This document shows, piece by piece, positions 54,232 through 63,818 of a DNA stretch of 64,000 nucleotides. The position numbers and the translations under genes were made by a program. Under the pieces are notes generated by a model. It had not been told where the DNA came from. It worked only from the letters and a program-made list of their open reading frames with translations, and ran no database searches. Origin of the DNA: Ruminococcus sp. (GTDB lineage: Bacteria; Bacillota; Clostridia; Oscillospirales; Acutalibacteraceae); assembly GCA_017410265.1 (NCBI GenBank), contig JAFQRC010000005.1, positions 124,001-188,000 of the forward strand, given 5' to 3'. Within the stretch, counting starts at the first letter, position 1, and each line of letters begins with the position of its first letter.

Positions 54232-55143
54232 ATGGGATTTTTCAGTAAAATAAAAGAAGGATTGAAGAAAACTCGTGATGGCTTTGTTGGTCAGATTAAC
54301 ACGATGCTCAATTCTTTCACTAAAATAGACGAAGAGCTTTTTGAAGAGCTTGAAGAGCTTTTGGTTATGGCTGATGTGGGAGTACACACAGCTGAAAATA
54401 TCTGTACACAGCTTAGAGCTCAAGTTAAATCACAGGGTATTACTGATCCGTCACAGATAATGTCGATGCTTGAAAATCTCACAGCTGATATGCTTAGAGA
54501 AGGTAATGAAATGGTGCTTAACACCAAACCTTCTGTTATTCTTGTTATCGGAGTAAACGGTGTTGGTAAGACTACTACTATAGGTAAACTTGCAAATTAC
54601 TATGTACAAAGTGGCAAGAGAGTTACTTTAGCTGCTGCTGACACATTCAGAGCTGCTGCTATTGACCAACTTCAGGTCTGGGCAGAGCGCAGTAAGGCTG
54701 ATATCGTTAAGCAGAATGAAGGTTCTGACCCTGCGGCTGTAGTATTTGATGCTATCAGCAGTGCGAAGGCTAAGGGTAGTGATATTATTATCTGTGACAC
54801 AGCCGGCAGACTTCATAATAAGCGTCACCTTATGGACGAGCTTGCAAAAATCAGAAGAGTTATCGACAGAGAGTTACCTGATGCAGATAAAGAGTTTTTG
54901 CTCGTTCTTGATGCAACAACAGGACAGAACGCAGTCAATCAGGCTCAGGAGTTTTCAAAAGCTACAGGAATCTCGGGTATTGTGCTTACAAAGCTCGATG
55001 GTACCGCAAGAGGCGGTGTTGTGTTAGCTATTAAGGAAGGACTCAAAATTCCTGTTAAGTTTATCGGTGTGGGTGAAAAGGTCGACGATTTACAGCCATT
55101 TAATGCTGATGATTTCACAAAAGCTTTATTTGTGAAGGAGTAA
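54232..55143 (+). CDS. ftsY: Signal recognition particle receptor FtsY
   Basis: The membrane-associated receptor GTPase for SRP-dependent protein targeting; 303 residues. Short N-terminal amphipathic helix (GFFSKIKEGLKKT) with no long acidic A domain, then the N domain and G domain: GVNGVGKTTT, DTFRAAA, DTAGR and TKLDGTARGG. ATG with AAGGAG. The smc-ftsY order is typical of Firmicutes. Confidence 0.95.
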   Translation: MGFFSKIKEGLKKTRDGFVGQINTMLNSFTKIDEELFEELEELLVMADVGVHTAENICTQLRAQVKSQGITDPSQIMSMLENLTADMLREGNEMVLNTKPSVILVIGVNGVGKTTTIGKLANYYVQSGKRVTLAAADTFRAAAIDQLQVWAERSKADIVKQNEGSDPAAVVFDAISSAKAKGSDIIICDTAGRLHNKRHLMDELAKIRRVIDRELPDADKEFLLVLDATTGQNAVNQAQEFSKATGISGIVLTKLDGTARGGVVLAIKEGLKIPVKFIGVGEKVDDLQPFNADDFTKALFVKE

Positions 55144-55145
55144 TT

Positions 55146-55748
55146 ATGAAATTTGTTCTTGCGACTAATAATAAAAAGAAGTTAGCTGAAATGTCCAGAA
55201 TTCTCACACCACTCGGTTTTGATGTAGTTACTGCTAAAGAAATCGGTGTTGATTTAGGTGATGTAGAAGAAAACGGCACAACTTTTACTGAAAATGCCTA
55301 TATTAAGGCTAAATCAGCTTTTGATTTAGTTAATGGTCAATATTGTGTAATGGCTGATGATTCGGGTCTTTGTGTTGATGCACTTTCAGGCAAACCTGGT
55401 ATTTTTTCAGCTAGATATGGCGGAGAAGGACTTGATGATGTCGGTAGATATCGAAAGCTTTTAGAAGATATGTCCGAGATCGAAGAGGGTAAAAGACAGG
55501 CTCATTTTGCTTGCTCTATTTGTGCTATTATGAATGATGGTACTGTTATTACAGCTGAAGGAAAGTGTGAAGGAGAAATAGGCTTTGCTCCGCTTGGTGA
55601 CGGAGGTTTTGGTTATGACCCGATATTTATTGTTCATGATAAGTCTTTTTCACAGCTTTCTGATGAAGAAAAGGACATGTGCAGTCATAGAGGTAATGCA
55701 CTCAGAGTTTTGAAAGAAAAGTTAGAAAAATATTTGGAGGTACAGTGA
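55146..55748 (+). CDS. rdgB: dITP/XTP pyrophosphatase (RdgB/HAM1)
   Basis: Hydrolyses non-canonical purine nucleotides such as dITP and XTP; 200 residues. The opening LATNNKKKLAEM, ADDSGLCVDAL, GYDPIF and the closing SHRGNAL are the family motifs. ATG with an AAGGAG site at the end of ftsY. The stop overlaps the next start in TGATG. Confidence 0.94.
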   Translation: MKFVLATNNKKKLAEMSRILTPLGFDVVTAKEIGVDLGDVEENGTTFTENAYIKAKSAFDLVNGQYCVMADDSGLCVDALSGKPGIFSARYGGEGLDDVGRYRKLLEDMSEIEEGKRQAHFACSICAIMNDGTVITAEGKCEGEIGFAPLGDGGFGYDPIFIVHDKSFSQLSDEEKDMCSHRGNALRVLKEKLEKYLEVQ

Positions 55749-56050
55749 TGCTTACTAGCAAACAACGCGCATATTTAAGATCACTCGCTAATTCAATTGA
55801 TACAATTCTTATGGTGGGCAAAGGTGGTTTGTCTGACCAGATTTATAAAACTGCTGATGAAGCTATTACAGCCAGAGAGCTCATAAAAGGCAAGGTGCTC
55901 GAAACCTGTGAGTTTTCTGTGAGAGAAGTTGCTGATAACATAGCTAATGAGATTAATGCTGATGTGGTTCAGGTTATTGGAACTAAGTTTGTTTTGTATC
56001 GTAAGAACGAGGACGAGCCTGTAATTGTATTACCGAGGAGTAAAAAGTGA
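55748..56050 (+). CDS. yhbY: YhbY-family RNA-binding (CRM) protein
   Basis: A 100-residue protein consisting of a single CRM domain that associates with pre-50S ribosomes. The MVGKGGLSD loop, near residue 25, is the RNA-binding GxxG-type motif, with ELIKGKVL following. The ATG at 55748, 8 nt after GGAGG, is better spaced than the GTG one codon upstream. Coupled to rdgB and nadD by 1-nt overlaps. Confidence 0.92.
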   Translation: MLTSKQRAYLRSLANSIDTILMVGKGGLSDQIYKTADEAITARELIKGKVLETCEFSVREVADNIANEINADVVQVIGTKFVLYRKNEDEPVIVLPRSKK

Positions 56051-56646
56051 TGAAAATCGCTATTTTCGGCGGTAGCTTTAATCCTATACACAACGCTCAT
56101 ATAAAACTTGCACTCAGATTTGTTGATGAAGTATCTTTAGATAAGGTGATTTTTGTTCCTACTTTTATCACTCCGCTTAAAGATAATTCTTTTGTTGTTG
56201 AGCCAATGCATCGGCTTAAAATGTGTGAACTGGCTTTATCTGAGTACGAGAAATTTGAAGTTTCTGATGTCGAGATTAAAAGAGAGGGTTTAAGCTATAC
56301 AAGCGATACTATTGCTTATTTCAAAGAGAAATATAATGATGCTGAAATTTATTTTATAATGGGTGCTGATATGTTTATGACACTGGAAAGTTGGCACGAA
56401 TTTCAGTATATTTTTGATAATGTAACTGTGCTCACCGCTCCCAGAGATGATTGTAACTATAAAGAGTTGTGCGATAAATTCAGTGAGTACAAAAAGTATA
56501 ATTGTAAAGCACATATTACTGAGGAATATATTGAGGACTTGTCCTCAACTTTCATCAGAGATATGATAATAGATAATAAAGATGTGTCCGCCTATTTAAA
56601 CCACGACGTGATTTCCTATATCACACAACATGATTTGTACAGGTGA
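56050..56646 (+). CDS. nadD: Nicotinate-nucleotide adenylyltransferase
   Basis: Makes nicotinic acid adenine dinucleotide from NaMN and ATP in NAD synthesis; 198 residues. The nucleotidyltransferase motif FGGSFNPIHNAH at the start, MGADMF in the middle and SSTFIRD near the C-terminus are diagnostic. ATG overlapping the yhbY stop. It acts downstream of pncB, encoded at 33 kb. Confidence 0.94.
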   Translation: MKIAIFGGSFNPIHNAHIKLALRFVDEVSLDKVIFVPTFITPLKDNSFVVEPMHRLKMCELALSEYEKFEVSDVEIKREGLSYTSDTIAYFKEKYNDAEIYFIMGADMFMTLESWHEFQYIFDNVTVLTAPRDDCNYKELCDKFSEYKKYNCKAHITEEYIEDLSSTFIRDMIIDNKDVSAYLNHDVISYITQHDLYR

Positions 56647-56650
56647 TTTT

Positions 56651-57214
56651 ATGACAATCGATGATTACAAAGAGATTATCAGACCCATGATGGGAGAACG
56701 CAGGTTCAATCACAGTGTTAATGTATCTAAAGAAGCTGTGCGCTTAGCTGAAAAATACGGCGCAGATGTAAAGAAAGCTGCTGTTGCGGGTATTTTGCAC
56801 GACATCACAAAAGAAGTAGATTTTGAAAATCAGTTGCAAATAATTCGTAGTGGTGATATAATTCTCACCGATGTCGAAAAAAATACTAATAAGCTGTGGC
56901 ATGCGATTTCAGGCTCTGTATATATTCAAAAGGAGCTTTCTATAACTGATGAAGATATCATAAACGCTGTCAGATATCATACTACAGGCAGGGCTAATAT
57001 GTCACTTTTGGAGAAAGTCATATTTTTAGCTGACTTTACTAGTGAAGAAAGAGATTACCCTGATGTTGATGTTATCAGGCAAAAGGCTGAAATATCGCTT
57101 GAAGACGGTATGCTTTACGGAATTCAGTTTACTCTTTCGAGTCTGCTTAAAAGACAGGGCTACCTGAGTCTTGATGCGATAGAAGCTTATAACGAAATTT
57201 TATTTAACAGGTGA
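56651..57214 (+). CDS. yqeK: YqeK-type HD hydrolase (symmetrical Ap4A hydrolase)
   Basis: A 187-residue HD-domain phosphohydrolase; the family cleaves diadenosine tetraphosphate to two ADP. The metal-binding residues are visible in FNHSVNVSKEAV, GILHDITKE and RYHTTGR. The ATG at 56651 follows AGGTG; a start seven codons earlier overlaps nadD and lacks a site. Conserved order nadD-yqeK-rsfS. Confidence 0.92.
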   Translation: MTIDDYKEIIRPMMGERRFNHSVNVSKEAVRLAEKYGADVKKAAVAGILHDITKEVDFENQLQIIRSGDIILTDVEKNTNKLWHAISGSVYIQKELSITDEDIINAVRYHTTGRANMSLLEKVIFLADFTSEERDYPDVDVIRQKAEISLEDGMLYGIQFTLSSLLKRQGYLSLDAIEAYNEILFNR

Positions 57215-57219
57215 AATAT

Positions 57220-57573
57220 ATGACAACATTAGAACAAGCTAAAGAAACTGCGAAGGTTTTATCTGACAAGAAAGGTCTTGATATAAAAGTTATCGAGATT
57301 TCAGATGTTTCGGTTATCGCAGATTATATGGTTATCGCTACAGGTAACAGCTCTACTCATGTTAAAGCACTTGCTGATGAAGTAGAGGAGCAACTCGATG
57401 ATATGGGTATTTCTGTCAGCCATATTGAGGGATATCGCTCAAATTCTTGGATATTGCTTGACTATATTGACATTATCGTTCATGTTTTTTCAAACGAAGC
57501 AAGAGAGTACTACGATCTCGAGCGTTTGTGGGAAGACGGTAAAGATGTCGATATTTCAGATATAATTGATTAA
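57220..57573 (+). CDS. rsfS: Ribosome silencing factor RsfS
   Basis: Binds ribosomal protein L14 and blocks subunit joining when nutrients are low; 117 residues. The core [23 protein letters not shown] and [15 protein letters not shown] match the family. The ATG at 57220 is preferred over a GTG three codons earlier, since AGGTG serves as its ribosome binding site. Confidence 0.93.
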   Translation: MTTLEQAKETAKVLSDKKGLDIKVIEISDVSVIADYMVIATGNSSTHVKALADEVEEQLDDMGISVSHIEGYRSNSWILLDYIDIIVHVFSNEAREYYDLERLWEDGKDVDISDIID

Positions 57574-57602
57574 CTTGTATATACAACCTAGGAGGGTTTT
57601 CA

Positions 57603-60014
57603 TTGAGATACGAACATAAAATTGTTGAGCCTAAATGGCAAAAAATCTGGGAAGAAAAGGGTGTATTCCACGCTGAGGAGAACTCTGATAAAGAGAAATT
57701 CTTTGCTCTTATTGAGTTTCCATATCCGTCAGGCCAGGGTCTGCATGTAGGACATCCGCGTCCTTACACAGCTCTTGATGTTGTTTCGAGAAAGCGTAGA
57801 TTACAGGGACAGAATGTTCTTTATCCTATCGGTTGGGATGCTTTTGGTCTTCCTACAGAGAACTTTGCTATCAAGAATCACATTCATCCTGAAATTGTTA
57901 CTAAAAATAATATCGATAGATTCAGAAAGCAGATTCAGTCACTTGGTATTTCTTTCGACTGGAGCAGAGAGGTAGACACTACTGACCCTGAATACTACAA
58001 ATGGACTCAGTGGATTTTCCTCCAGCTTTTCAAGCACGGTCTTGCGTATAAAAAGGAAATGGCTGTTAACTGGTGTACTTCATGTAAGTGCGTTCTTGCT
58101 AATGAAGAAGTGGTTAACGGTGTGTGCGAGAGATGTCAGAGTGAGGTTGTAAGAAAGGTAAAATCTCAGTGGATGCTTAAAATCACTGAGTATGCCGACA
58201 GACTTATTGATGACCTCGATTTAGTAGATTTCCCTGAGAGAGTAAAGCTTCAGCAGAAGAACTGGATTGGTAGATCATACGGTGCTGAGGTTAAGTTTGA
58301 CACAACTTTAGGTGACGAGCTCCTTATTTACACAACAAGAGCTGACACTCTCTACGGTGCGACATATATGGTTATTTCTCCTGAGCATCCGCTTATTGAG
58401 AAATGGGCAGATAAAATCGCTAATATGGACGAAGTCAGGCAGTATCAGGCTGATGCGGCTAAGAAGTCTGATTTTGAGCGTACTGAGCTTGCTAAAGACA
58501 AGACGGGTGTTAAGCTTGACGGAGTTAAAGCTATCAACCCTGTAAATAACACAGAGATTCCTATCTTCATTTCTGACTATGTACTTATTTCTTACGGTAC
58601 GGGTGCGATTATGGCTGTTCCTGCTCATGATACCCGTGACTGGGAGTTTGCTAAGAAATTTGAGCTTCCTATTATCGAGGTTGTAAAAGGCGGAAATGTT
58701 GAGGAAGAAGCTTATACTGACTGCGCAACAGGTATCATGGTCAACTCAGGTATCTTAGACGGTTTATCTGTTGAAGATGCTAAGGTTAAGATTATAGATT
58801 GGCTCGCTGAAAACGGCAGAGGTACTAAGAAAACTAACTATAAACTCAGAGACTGGGTATTCTCACGCCAGAGATACTGGGGTGAACCTATTCCTATAGT
58901 TAAGTGTGATGACTGCGGTTATGTAGCTATCCCTGAGTCTGAGTTACCGCTCAAGCTTCCTATGGTCGAATCTTATGAGCCGACTGACACAGGTGAATCA
59001 CCACTTGCTAATATGACACAGTGGGTTGAAACTACTTGCCCTAAGTGTGGCAAGAAAGCCTATAGAGAAACTGACACTATGCCACAGTGGGCAGGTTCAT
59101 CATGGTATTATTTAAGATATATGGATCCTCACAACAAGGAGGCTCTTGCTTCAAAAGAGGCACTGAAATATTGGAATTGTGTTGACTGGTATAACGGTGG
59201 TATGGAGCACACAACACTTCATCTGCTTTACAGCCGTTTCTGGCACAAGTTCTTATATGATATTGGTGTTGTTCCTACTAAGGAGCCTTACTCAAAGCGT
59301 ACAAGCCACGGCATGATTTTAGGCGAAAATGGCGAGAAGATGAGTAAGTCAAGAGGTAATGTAGTTAACCCTGACGATATTGTAAATGAATATGGCGCTG
59401 ATACACTAAGAATGTACGAGATGTTTATCGGTGACTTTGAAAAGGCTGCTCCTTGGAGTCCTTCAAGCATTAAGGGCTGTCGTCGTTTTATCGAGCGTTA
59501 CTACAACCTACAGAACACCGTTATTGATGGTGATGAAATCAGACCTGAACTCGAAAAAGAGTTCCATAAAACTATCAAAAAGGTTACTGAGGATATCGAA
59601 AATATTAAGTTCAACACTGCGATTGCTGCACTTATGGCACTTATCAATGTTGTATCTAACTACGGCTCAATAAATAAGAAGGAGTTGGCAATTTTCTCAA
59701 TTCTTATGAATCCGTTTGCACCTCACGTTACTGAGGAAGTATGGGAAGTATGCTCGCTCGGTGATGGTATCTTAGCTGAAGCACAGTGGCCGCTGTTTGA
59801 TGAGTCAAAGTGCGTTGACGATACTGTTGAAATCGTTGTTCAGGTTAACGGCAAGATTAAAGCTAAGCTTATGATTCCTGCTGATGCTGACCAGACTACT
59901 GCAATTTCGCTTGCAAAGGCTGATGAAAAGGTAGTTGAAGCTATCGGTGCGATGAATATCATCAAGGAAATCTATGTAAAAGGTAAGCTTGTTAACATTG
60001 TTGTTAAGCCTTAA
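57603..60014 (+). CDS. leuS: Leucyl-tRNA synthetase
   Basis: Charges tRNA-Leu; 803 residues, normal bacterial length. The HIGH-type motif is in [12 protein letters not shown] (about 40-51), the editing domain spans about 220-400, the four zinc-ribbon cysteines appear in CTSCKC and CERCQ, and KMSKSRGN lies near 578. The start is TTG, 6 nt after AGGAGGG. The 29-nt gap to rsfS leaves no room for a T-box, so control must lie elsewhere. Confidence 0.95.
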   Translation: MRYEHKIVEPKWQKIWEEKGVFHAEENSDKEKFFALIEFPYPSGQGLHVGHPRPYTALDVVSRKRRLQGQNVLYPIGWDAFGLPTENFAIKNHIHPEIVTKNNIDRFRKQIQSLGISFDWSREVDTTDPEYYKWTQWIFLQLFKHGLAYKKEMAVNWCTSCKCVLANEEVVNGVCERCQSEVVRKVKSQWMLKITEYADRLIDDLDLVDFPERVKLQQKNWIGRSYGAEVKFDTTLGDELLIYTTRADTLYGATYMVISPEHPLIEKWADKIANMDEVRQYQADAAKKSDFERTELAKDKTGVKLDGVKAINPVNNTEIPIFISDYVLISYGTGAIMAVPAHDTRDWEFAKKFELPIIEVVKGGNVEEEAYTDCATGIMVNSGILDGLSVEDAKVKIIDWLAENGRGTKKTNYKLRDWVFSRQRYWGEPIPIVKCDDCGYVAIPESELPLKLPMVESYEPTDTGESPLANMTQWVETTCPKCGKKAYRETDTMPQWAGSSWYYLRYMDPHNKEALASKEALKYWNCVDWYNGGMEHTTLHLLYSRFWHKFLYDIGVVPTKEPYSKRTSHGMILGENGEKMSKSRGNVVNPDDIVNEYGADTLRMYEMFIGDFEKAAPWSPSSIKGCRRFIERYYNLQNTVIDGDEIRPELEKEFHKTIKKVTEDIENIKFNTAIAALMALINVVSNYGSINKKELAIFSILMNPFAPHVTEEVWEVCSLGDGILAEAQWPLFDESKCVDDTVEIVVQVNGKIKAKLMIPADADQTTAISLAKADEKVVEAIGAMNIIKEIYVKGKLVNIVVKP

Positions 60015-60057
60015 TGTGTGATTTTGTCAAAATTATGCTTTTGTTGTAATTATACTA

Positions 60058-60086
60058 TTGACACTTTTGACACATTATTGTATAAT
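60058..60086 (+). promoter_or_regulatory. rpsU promoter
   Basis: Exact consensus TTGACA and TATAAT with a 17-nt spacer. A second TTGACA at 60067 is only 8 nt from the -10 and cannot pair with it. Confidence 0.92.
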
Positions 60087-60140
60087 TAGCGAAGCATTAT
60101 GCAAATTACCCATGCCTTATGGCGGACGGGAGGGAAATAC

Positions 60141-60317
60141 ATGTCTGAAGTAAGACTCAAAGAAAACGAATCTCTTGAGAGCGCTTTAAGAAGATTTAAG
60201 AAGCAGTGCGCAAGAGCCGGCGTTATCGCTGAAGTTCGTAAAAGAGAAGCTTATGAGAAGCCTTCTGTAAAACGTAAGAAGAAGTCTGAAGCTGCTCGCA
60301 AACGCAAATACAAATAA
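60141..60317 (+). CDS. rpsU: 30S ribosomal protein S21
   Basis: A 58-residue basic protein of the small subunit. [21 protein letters not shown] is the family opening, with a Lys/Arg-rich C-terminus. The ATG at 60141 follows GGGAGGG; an upstream ATG adding 14 residues lies in the leader and is rejected. Terminated by a strong hairpin. Confidence 0.95.
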   Translation: MSEVRLKENESLESALRRFKKQCARAGVIAEVRKREAYEKPSVKRKKKSEAARKRKYK

Positions 60318-60324
60318 TTAAAAG

Positions 60325-60359
60325 AAACGGGCAGGTTAATATTAACTTGCCCGTTTTTG
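60325..60359 (+). terminator. Intrinsic terminator of rpsU
   Basis: A long near-perfect stem (AAACGGGCA then GTTAAT, with ATTAAC and TGCCCGTTT) followed by TTG and TTTT. Confidence 0.88.
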
Positions 60360-60373
60360 TTTTAGGTGATACT

Positions 60374-60811
60374 ATGAAATTACTGGTTATTTTAGGACCT
60401 AATCTCAATATGGTCGGAATAAGAAAAAAGGAAGTATATGGTACTATTTCAGCTGAAGAAATCAATAGGATGATTGTTGATTATGCAAACGCTAAAGGTG
60501 TCCAGTGCGATGTTTTTCAGTCTAATCACGAAGGTGAATTGATTGATAAAATTCATTCAACTCTGAACTCATATGACGGAGTAATTATAAATCCGGGTGC
60601 ATATACTCACTATAGCTATGCTTTAAGAGATGCTATTGAGTGTGTGGCTGAAGTTCCTTTTGTTGAAGTTCATATGTCCGATATCTCAAAAAGGGAAGAT
60701 TTCAGAAAGATTTCTGTAACTGAACCTGTTTGTGTTAAGCAGATTATGGGCTATGGCGAAAAATCATATCTTAAGGCTATAGACTATCTTTATGAGGTGC
60801 TTGATGCTTGA
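60374..60811 (+). CDS. aroQ: 3-dehydroquinate dehydratase, type II
   Basis: Removes water from 3-dehydroquinate in the shikimate pathway; 145 residues. The catalytic motif is LGPNLNMVGIRKKEVYG (Asn, Arg and Tyr kept; the usual first Asn of NGPN is Leu). QSNHEGELID, NPGAYTHYS and EVHMSDI, with the catalytic His, follow. The ATG at 60374 lies 5 nt after AGGTG; an upstream TTG lies inside the terminator. No promoter is visible between the terminator and the start. Confidence 0.92.
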   Translation: MKLLVILGPNLNMVGIRKKEVYGTISAEEINRMIVDYANAKGVQCDVFQSNHEGELIDKIHSTLNSYDGVIINPGAYTHYSYALRDAIECVAEVPFVEVHMSDISKREDFRKISVTEPVCVKQIMGYGEKSYLKAIDYLYEVLDA

Positions 60812-61871
60812 AAGAATAGATAAACTGCGCTCGCTCTTAGAAGATAATGTCGCTTTTTTAATAACTTCTGATGTAAATAGATTTTACTACACAGGTTTCA
60901 AAAGCTCTGCTGGTGTGATTTTTGTTACAGCTGATAAGGCTTTTCTGCTGGTTGATTTCAGATATGTCGAGGCTGCTAAAAAGAGTATAAAGGGTAATAT
61001 AGAAGTTATTTGCTATAATAAGCTAACAGATTCTATAAACGAGCTTGTAAAGTTGTGTGGGATAAAAAAGGTTATTATTGAAGATGAAGATATTACTATT
61101 GGTAGGCTAAGTAGACTAAGCAAGGACCTTAAAGCTACTATAGTGACTGATTTTAAACTCAGTGATAAGATACTAAATTTTCGGATGATTAAATCGGTTG
61201 ATGAAATTGAGAAAATTAAGACAGCACAAAAAATCACTGAAAAGAGTTATCTTGAGCTGTTAAACTCTATTAAAGCAGGAGTCAGCGAGAAAAAGCTTTC
61301 TCTTGAGCTTGAGCATCTTTTGAAACTCAACGGGGCAGAGAGGATTGCGTTTGACCTCATCACGATTAGTGGTAGAAACACTTCTTTGCCACATGGAGTG
61401 CCGTCTGATAACATACTCAAAGATGGTGATTTTATCACATTTGATATAGGTGCTGTTTATGACGGTTATCATTCGGATATGACCCGCACTGTTGCGCTTG
61501 GTCATGCTAGTGACAAAATGCGTGAAGTGTATAGCGTGGTGCTTGAGGCGCATAAAAGGGCTGCTTTGAAGATCAAGGCAGGTAACACCTGTGCGGATGT
61601 AGATAACGCTGCGAGAGATTATATTGCATCTAAAGGCTATAGAGAGTATTTCGGACACTCAACCGGACATGGGGTGGGATTAGAGATTCACGAAAAGCCT
61701 ACTGTTTATTTGACTAACGATACTGTTCTAAAACCGGATATGGTTATTACTAATGAGCCCGGAATTTATCTTCCAAATGAATTCGGTGTAAGGATTGAGG
61801 ATATGTATCTTGTTACTGATAATGGATCTGAGGACCTTGCGTTTATCGACAAAGAGCTAATAATTATCTAA
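60804..61871 (+). CDS. M24-family Xaa-Pro aminopeptidase
   Basis: A 355-residue dimetal peptidase that removes residues preceding proline. The N-terminal creatinase-like domain (about 1-125) is followed by the pita-bread domain with all five metal ligands: Asp in FDIGAVYDG, Asp in HSDMTR, His in GHSTGHGVG, Glu in NEPGIYL and Glu in GVRIEDM. The ATG at 60804 follows GAGG with good spacing and overlaps aroQ by 8 nt. The order aroQ-M24-efp is common in Clostridia. Confidence 0.92.
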   Translation: MLERIDKLRSLLEDNVAFLITSDVNRFYYTGFKSSAGVIFVTADKAFLLVDFRYVEAAKKSIKGNIEVICYNKLTDSINELVKLCGIKKVIIEDEDITIGRLSRLSKDLKATIVTDFKLSDKILNFRMIKSVDEIEKIKTAQKITEKSYLELLNSIKAGVSEKKLSLELEHLLKLNGAERIAFDLITISGRNTSLPHGVPSDNILKDGDFITFDIGAVYDGYHSDMTRTVALGHASDKMREVYSVVLEAHKRAALKIKAGNTCADVDNAARDYIASKGYREYFGHSTGHGVGLEIHEKPTVYLTNDTVLKPDMVITNEPGIYLPNEFGVRIEDMYLVTDNGSEDLAFIDKELIII

Positions 61872-61877
61872 AAACTA

Positions 61878-61906
61878 TTGATTTTTCTTTTGTTTGACTG
61901 TATAAT
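61878..61906 (+). promoter_or_regulatory. efp promoter
   Basis: TTGATT and TATAAT are 17 nt apart, about 56 nt before the start codon. Confidence 0.75.
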
Positions 61907-61962
61907 TAACTGTGTAAATTTATGAAATTTGCTATATAAATTATTTTCTGGAGGGAAACACA

Positions 61963-62520
61963 ATGATTTCTGCAGGTGATTTCAGAAACGGCGTAACATT
62001 TGAAATGGATGGACAGGTTGTTTCTATTATTGAATTTCAGCACGTAAAACCAGGTAAGGGTGCTGCCTTTGTCAGAACTAAGATCAGAAATGTTATCACA
62101 GGTTCTGTTGTTGAAAAAACTTTCAACCCTAACGACAAATATCCGACAGCTTTCATCGAGAGAAAGGATATGGAGTATAGCTACAGCGATGGCGATCTCT
62201 ACTACTTTATGGACACTGAGACTTGGGAGCAGGTTCCTATTAACGCTTCTATTCTCGGCGATAACTTCAAGTTTGTTAAAGAGAATATGACTTGTAAGGT
62301 TCTTTCATACAAGGGTAATGTTTTCGGTGTGGAACCACCAAACTTTGTAGAACTTACTATCACTCAGACAGATCCTGGCTTTGCAGGTAACACAGCTACT
62401 AACGCTACAAAGCCTGCTACAGTTGAGACAGGTGCTGAGATTAAAGTTCCTCTCTTTATCGAAGAGGGCGAAGTTGTACAGATTGATACTCGTACAGGCG
62501 AGTACTTAGGCCGTGCATAA
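61963..62520 (+). CDS. efp: Elongation factor P
   Basis: Relieves ribosome stalling at consecutive prolines; 185 residues with three beta domains. The modified-residue loop is KPGKGAA with Lys32 at its tip. The C-terminal [10 protein letters not shown] is typical. ATG with GGAGGG. yebC, at 15 kb, may share the polyproline rescue task. Confidence 0.96.
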   Translation: MISAGDFRNGVTFEMDGQVVSIIEFQHVKPGKGAAFVRTKIRNVITGSVVEKTFNPNDKYPTAFIERKDMEYSYSDGDLYYFMDTETWEQVPINASILGDNFKFVKENMTCKVLSYKGNVFGVEPPNFVELTITQTDPGFAGNTATNATKPATVETGAEIKVPLFIEEGEVVQIDTRTGEYLGRA

Positions 62521-62532
62521 GGAGTAATTACT

Positions 62533-63006
62533 ATGACTTTATCAGAAAAGATTTCTTACATCAGAGGTTTAGCTGATGGTCTTGAGCTCGACTCTGACAA
62601 GAAGGAAGTTAAGGTTTTGAATGCAATTATCGAACTTCTTGACGATATGTCACTTGCAGTTGAGTCTATGGAAGAGCTCTATGATGAGCTTGCTGAAGAG
62701 GTTGACGCAATCGATGAGGATCTCTCAACATTAGAAGACGACTTCTATGATGATTGTGACTGTTGTGATTGTGACGACTGTGATTATGATTGTGATGATT
62801 GCGATTGCTGCGATTGTTACGATGATGACGAGGCTTACTATGAGGTAACTTGCGGTAAGTGCGAAGAGCAGATTTGCGTAAGTGAAGATGTTCTTTTAGA
62901 GGGCGAAGTTGTTTGTCCTAACTGTGGCGAGTTACTTGAGTTTGATTTCTCAGGACTTTGCGATGACGATTGTGACTGTGGTTGTTGCTGCGGTGATCAA
63001 GACTGA
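62533..63006 (+). CDS. CD1247-type protein with Asp/Cys-rich segment and zinc ribbon
   Basis: A 157-residue protein of a clostridial family, known to me as the CD1247 N-terminal-domain type, of unknown function. Residues 1-70 are helical (SEKISYIRGLADGLELD) and probably form a coiled coil. Residues 74-97 are nearly all Asp and Cys. A zinc ribbon (CGKC and CPNCGE) follows, then a second acidic Cys tail. The total of over 20 cysteines suggests metal binding. It lies 12 nt after efp with AAGGAG and is likely in the same operon. Confidence 0.82.
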   Translation: MTLSEKISYIRGLADGLELDSDKKEVKVLNAIIELLDDMSLAVESMEELYDELAEEVDAIDEDLSTLEDDFYDDCDCCDCDDCDYDCDDCDCCDCYDDDEAYYEVTCGKCEEQICVSEDVLLEGEVVCPNCGELLEFDFSGLCDDDCDCGCCCGDQD

Positions 63007-63019
63007 TTTGATTAACATT

Positions 63020-63059
63020 TACAACACCTCTCGTATAGTATAACGAGGGGTGTTTTTTT
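63020..63059 (+). terminator. Intrinsic terminator overlapping the yunB translation start
   Basis: An 11-bp stem (ACACCTCTCGT with ACGAGGGGTGT, one G-T pair) with an 8-nt loop, followed by seven T. The 3' arm carries the only good Shine-Dalgarno (GAGGGG) of the next gene. Confidence 0.85.
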
Positions 63060-63705
63060 GCGTGCAAAAAAGAAACTCAGTAAAGGAAGAAAACTGCTGA
63101 ACAAAATAATATATATATCATTAGCCGTGTTTTTAACTTTAGTTGTATTCTTTGAGTTGACAGTAAGGGACAGGATTGAGCTTGCTATAATCGCTCAGAT
63201 TAAGAATGTTTCAAACAGTACGATTAACTCAGCGGTAGGAGAGTACATAAAAGAAAATGCTTCATTGAGCAAAGAAATGATTGAAATAAACAGTGATGAC
63301 AATGGTAATGTTAAGTCTATTACTGAAAATGCTTTTTCGGTTAACGCTTTTAAAACAGATATAATTAATTGCTGTCAGGAAAAAATCGATGAGGTTTTTA
63401 AAACTTATGGAATTGATGTTCAACTTGGTAATTTTACTGGACTAACTATACTATCTGAGTTTGGACCGTATGTAGCTATGGATATAGATGCAACATCAAC
63501 GATAACTTGCGATATAATCAGTACTTTTGAATCAAATGGTGTAAATCAGACATTGCATCGATTAGAGCTTGTTATGTATGTTGATATATATGTTGGAAAT
63601 CCGATAAGAATTGAATCAGTAGCATTCAGCACTTCGTATGAAATATCTCAGACAGTTATTGTCGGCAGTATTCCGTCTGCTTATGGTACAATATCAAGAT
63701 ATTGA
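63058..63705 (+). CDS. yunB: Sporulation protein YunB
   Basis: A 215-residue membrane-anchored protein of the YunB family, expressed in the mother cell during Bacillus sporulation. A basic N-terminus, one membrane helix (about 15-35) and an exported domain with the family motifs: IGNFTGL-like LGNFTGLTIL near 122, GPYVAMDI, and the closing VIVGSIPSAY. The start is TTG at the end of the terminator T-tract, since no later start keeps the membrane helix. Its presence supports a spore former. Confidence 0.88.
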   Translation: MRAKKKLSKGRKLLNKIIYISLAVFLTLVVFFELTVRDRIELAIIAQIKNVSNSTINSAVGEYIKENASLSKEMIEINSDDNGNVKSITENAFSVNAFKTDIINCCQEKIDEVFKTYGIDVQLGNFTGLTILSEFGPYVAMDIDATSTITCDIISTFESNGVNQTLHRLELVMYVDIYVGNPIRIESVAFSTSYEISQTVIVGSIPSAYGTISRY

Positions 63706-63755
63706 TAATATTTGTGAAAAAAGTGTAAATAACCGCAATATAGTGATAAAAGCTA

Positions 63756-63784
63756 TTGAAATCATTACACTTATGTGGTAATAT
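63756..63784 (+). promoter_or_regulatory. miaB promoter
   Basis: TTGAAA and TAATAT are 17 nt apart, about 35 nt before the proposed start. Confidence 0.6.
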
Positions 63785-63818
63785 ATATTGGATAAAATAT
63801 AATTAGGGGGATAATGTC

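Noticed and set aside
57574..57602. Possible T-box upstream of leuS
   Set aside because: The gap is only 29 nt, far too short for a T-box, and has no specifier stem.
60067..60086. TTGACA at 60067 as -35 of rpsU
   Set aside because: Only 8 nt to the TATAAT; the TTGACA at 60058 has the correct 17-nt spacing.
62752..62830. GATTGTGAC-type tandem repeat as a microsatellite
   Set aside because: In frame within a clear gene, encoding the Asp/Cys block; units are imperfect and codon use varies.
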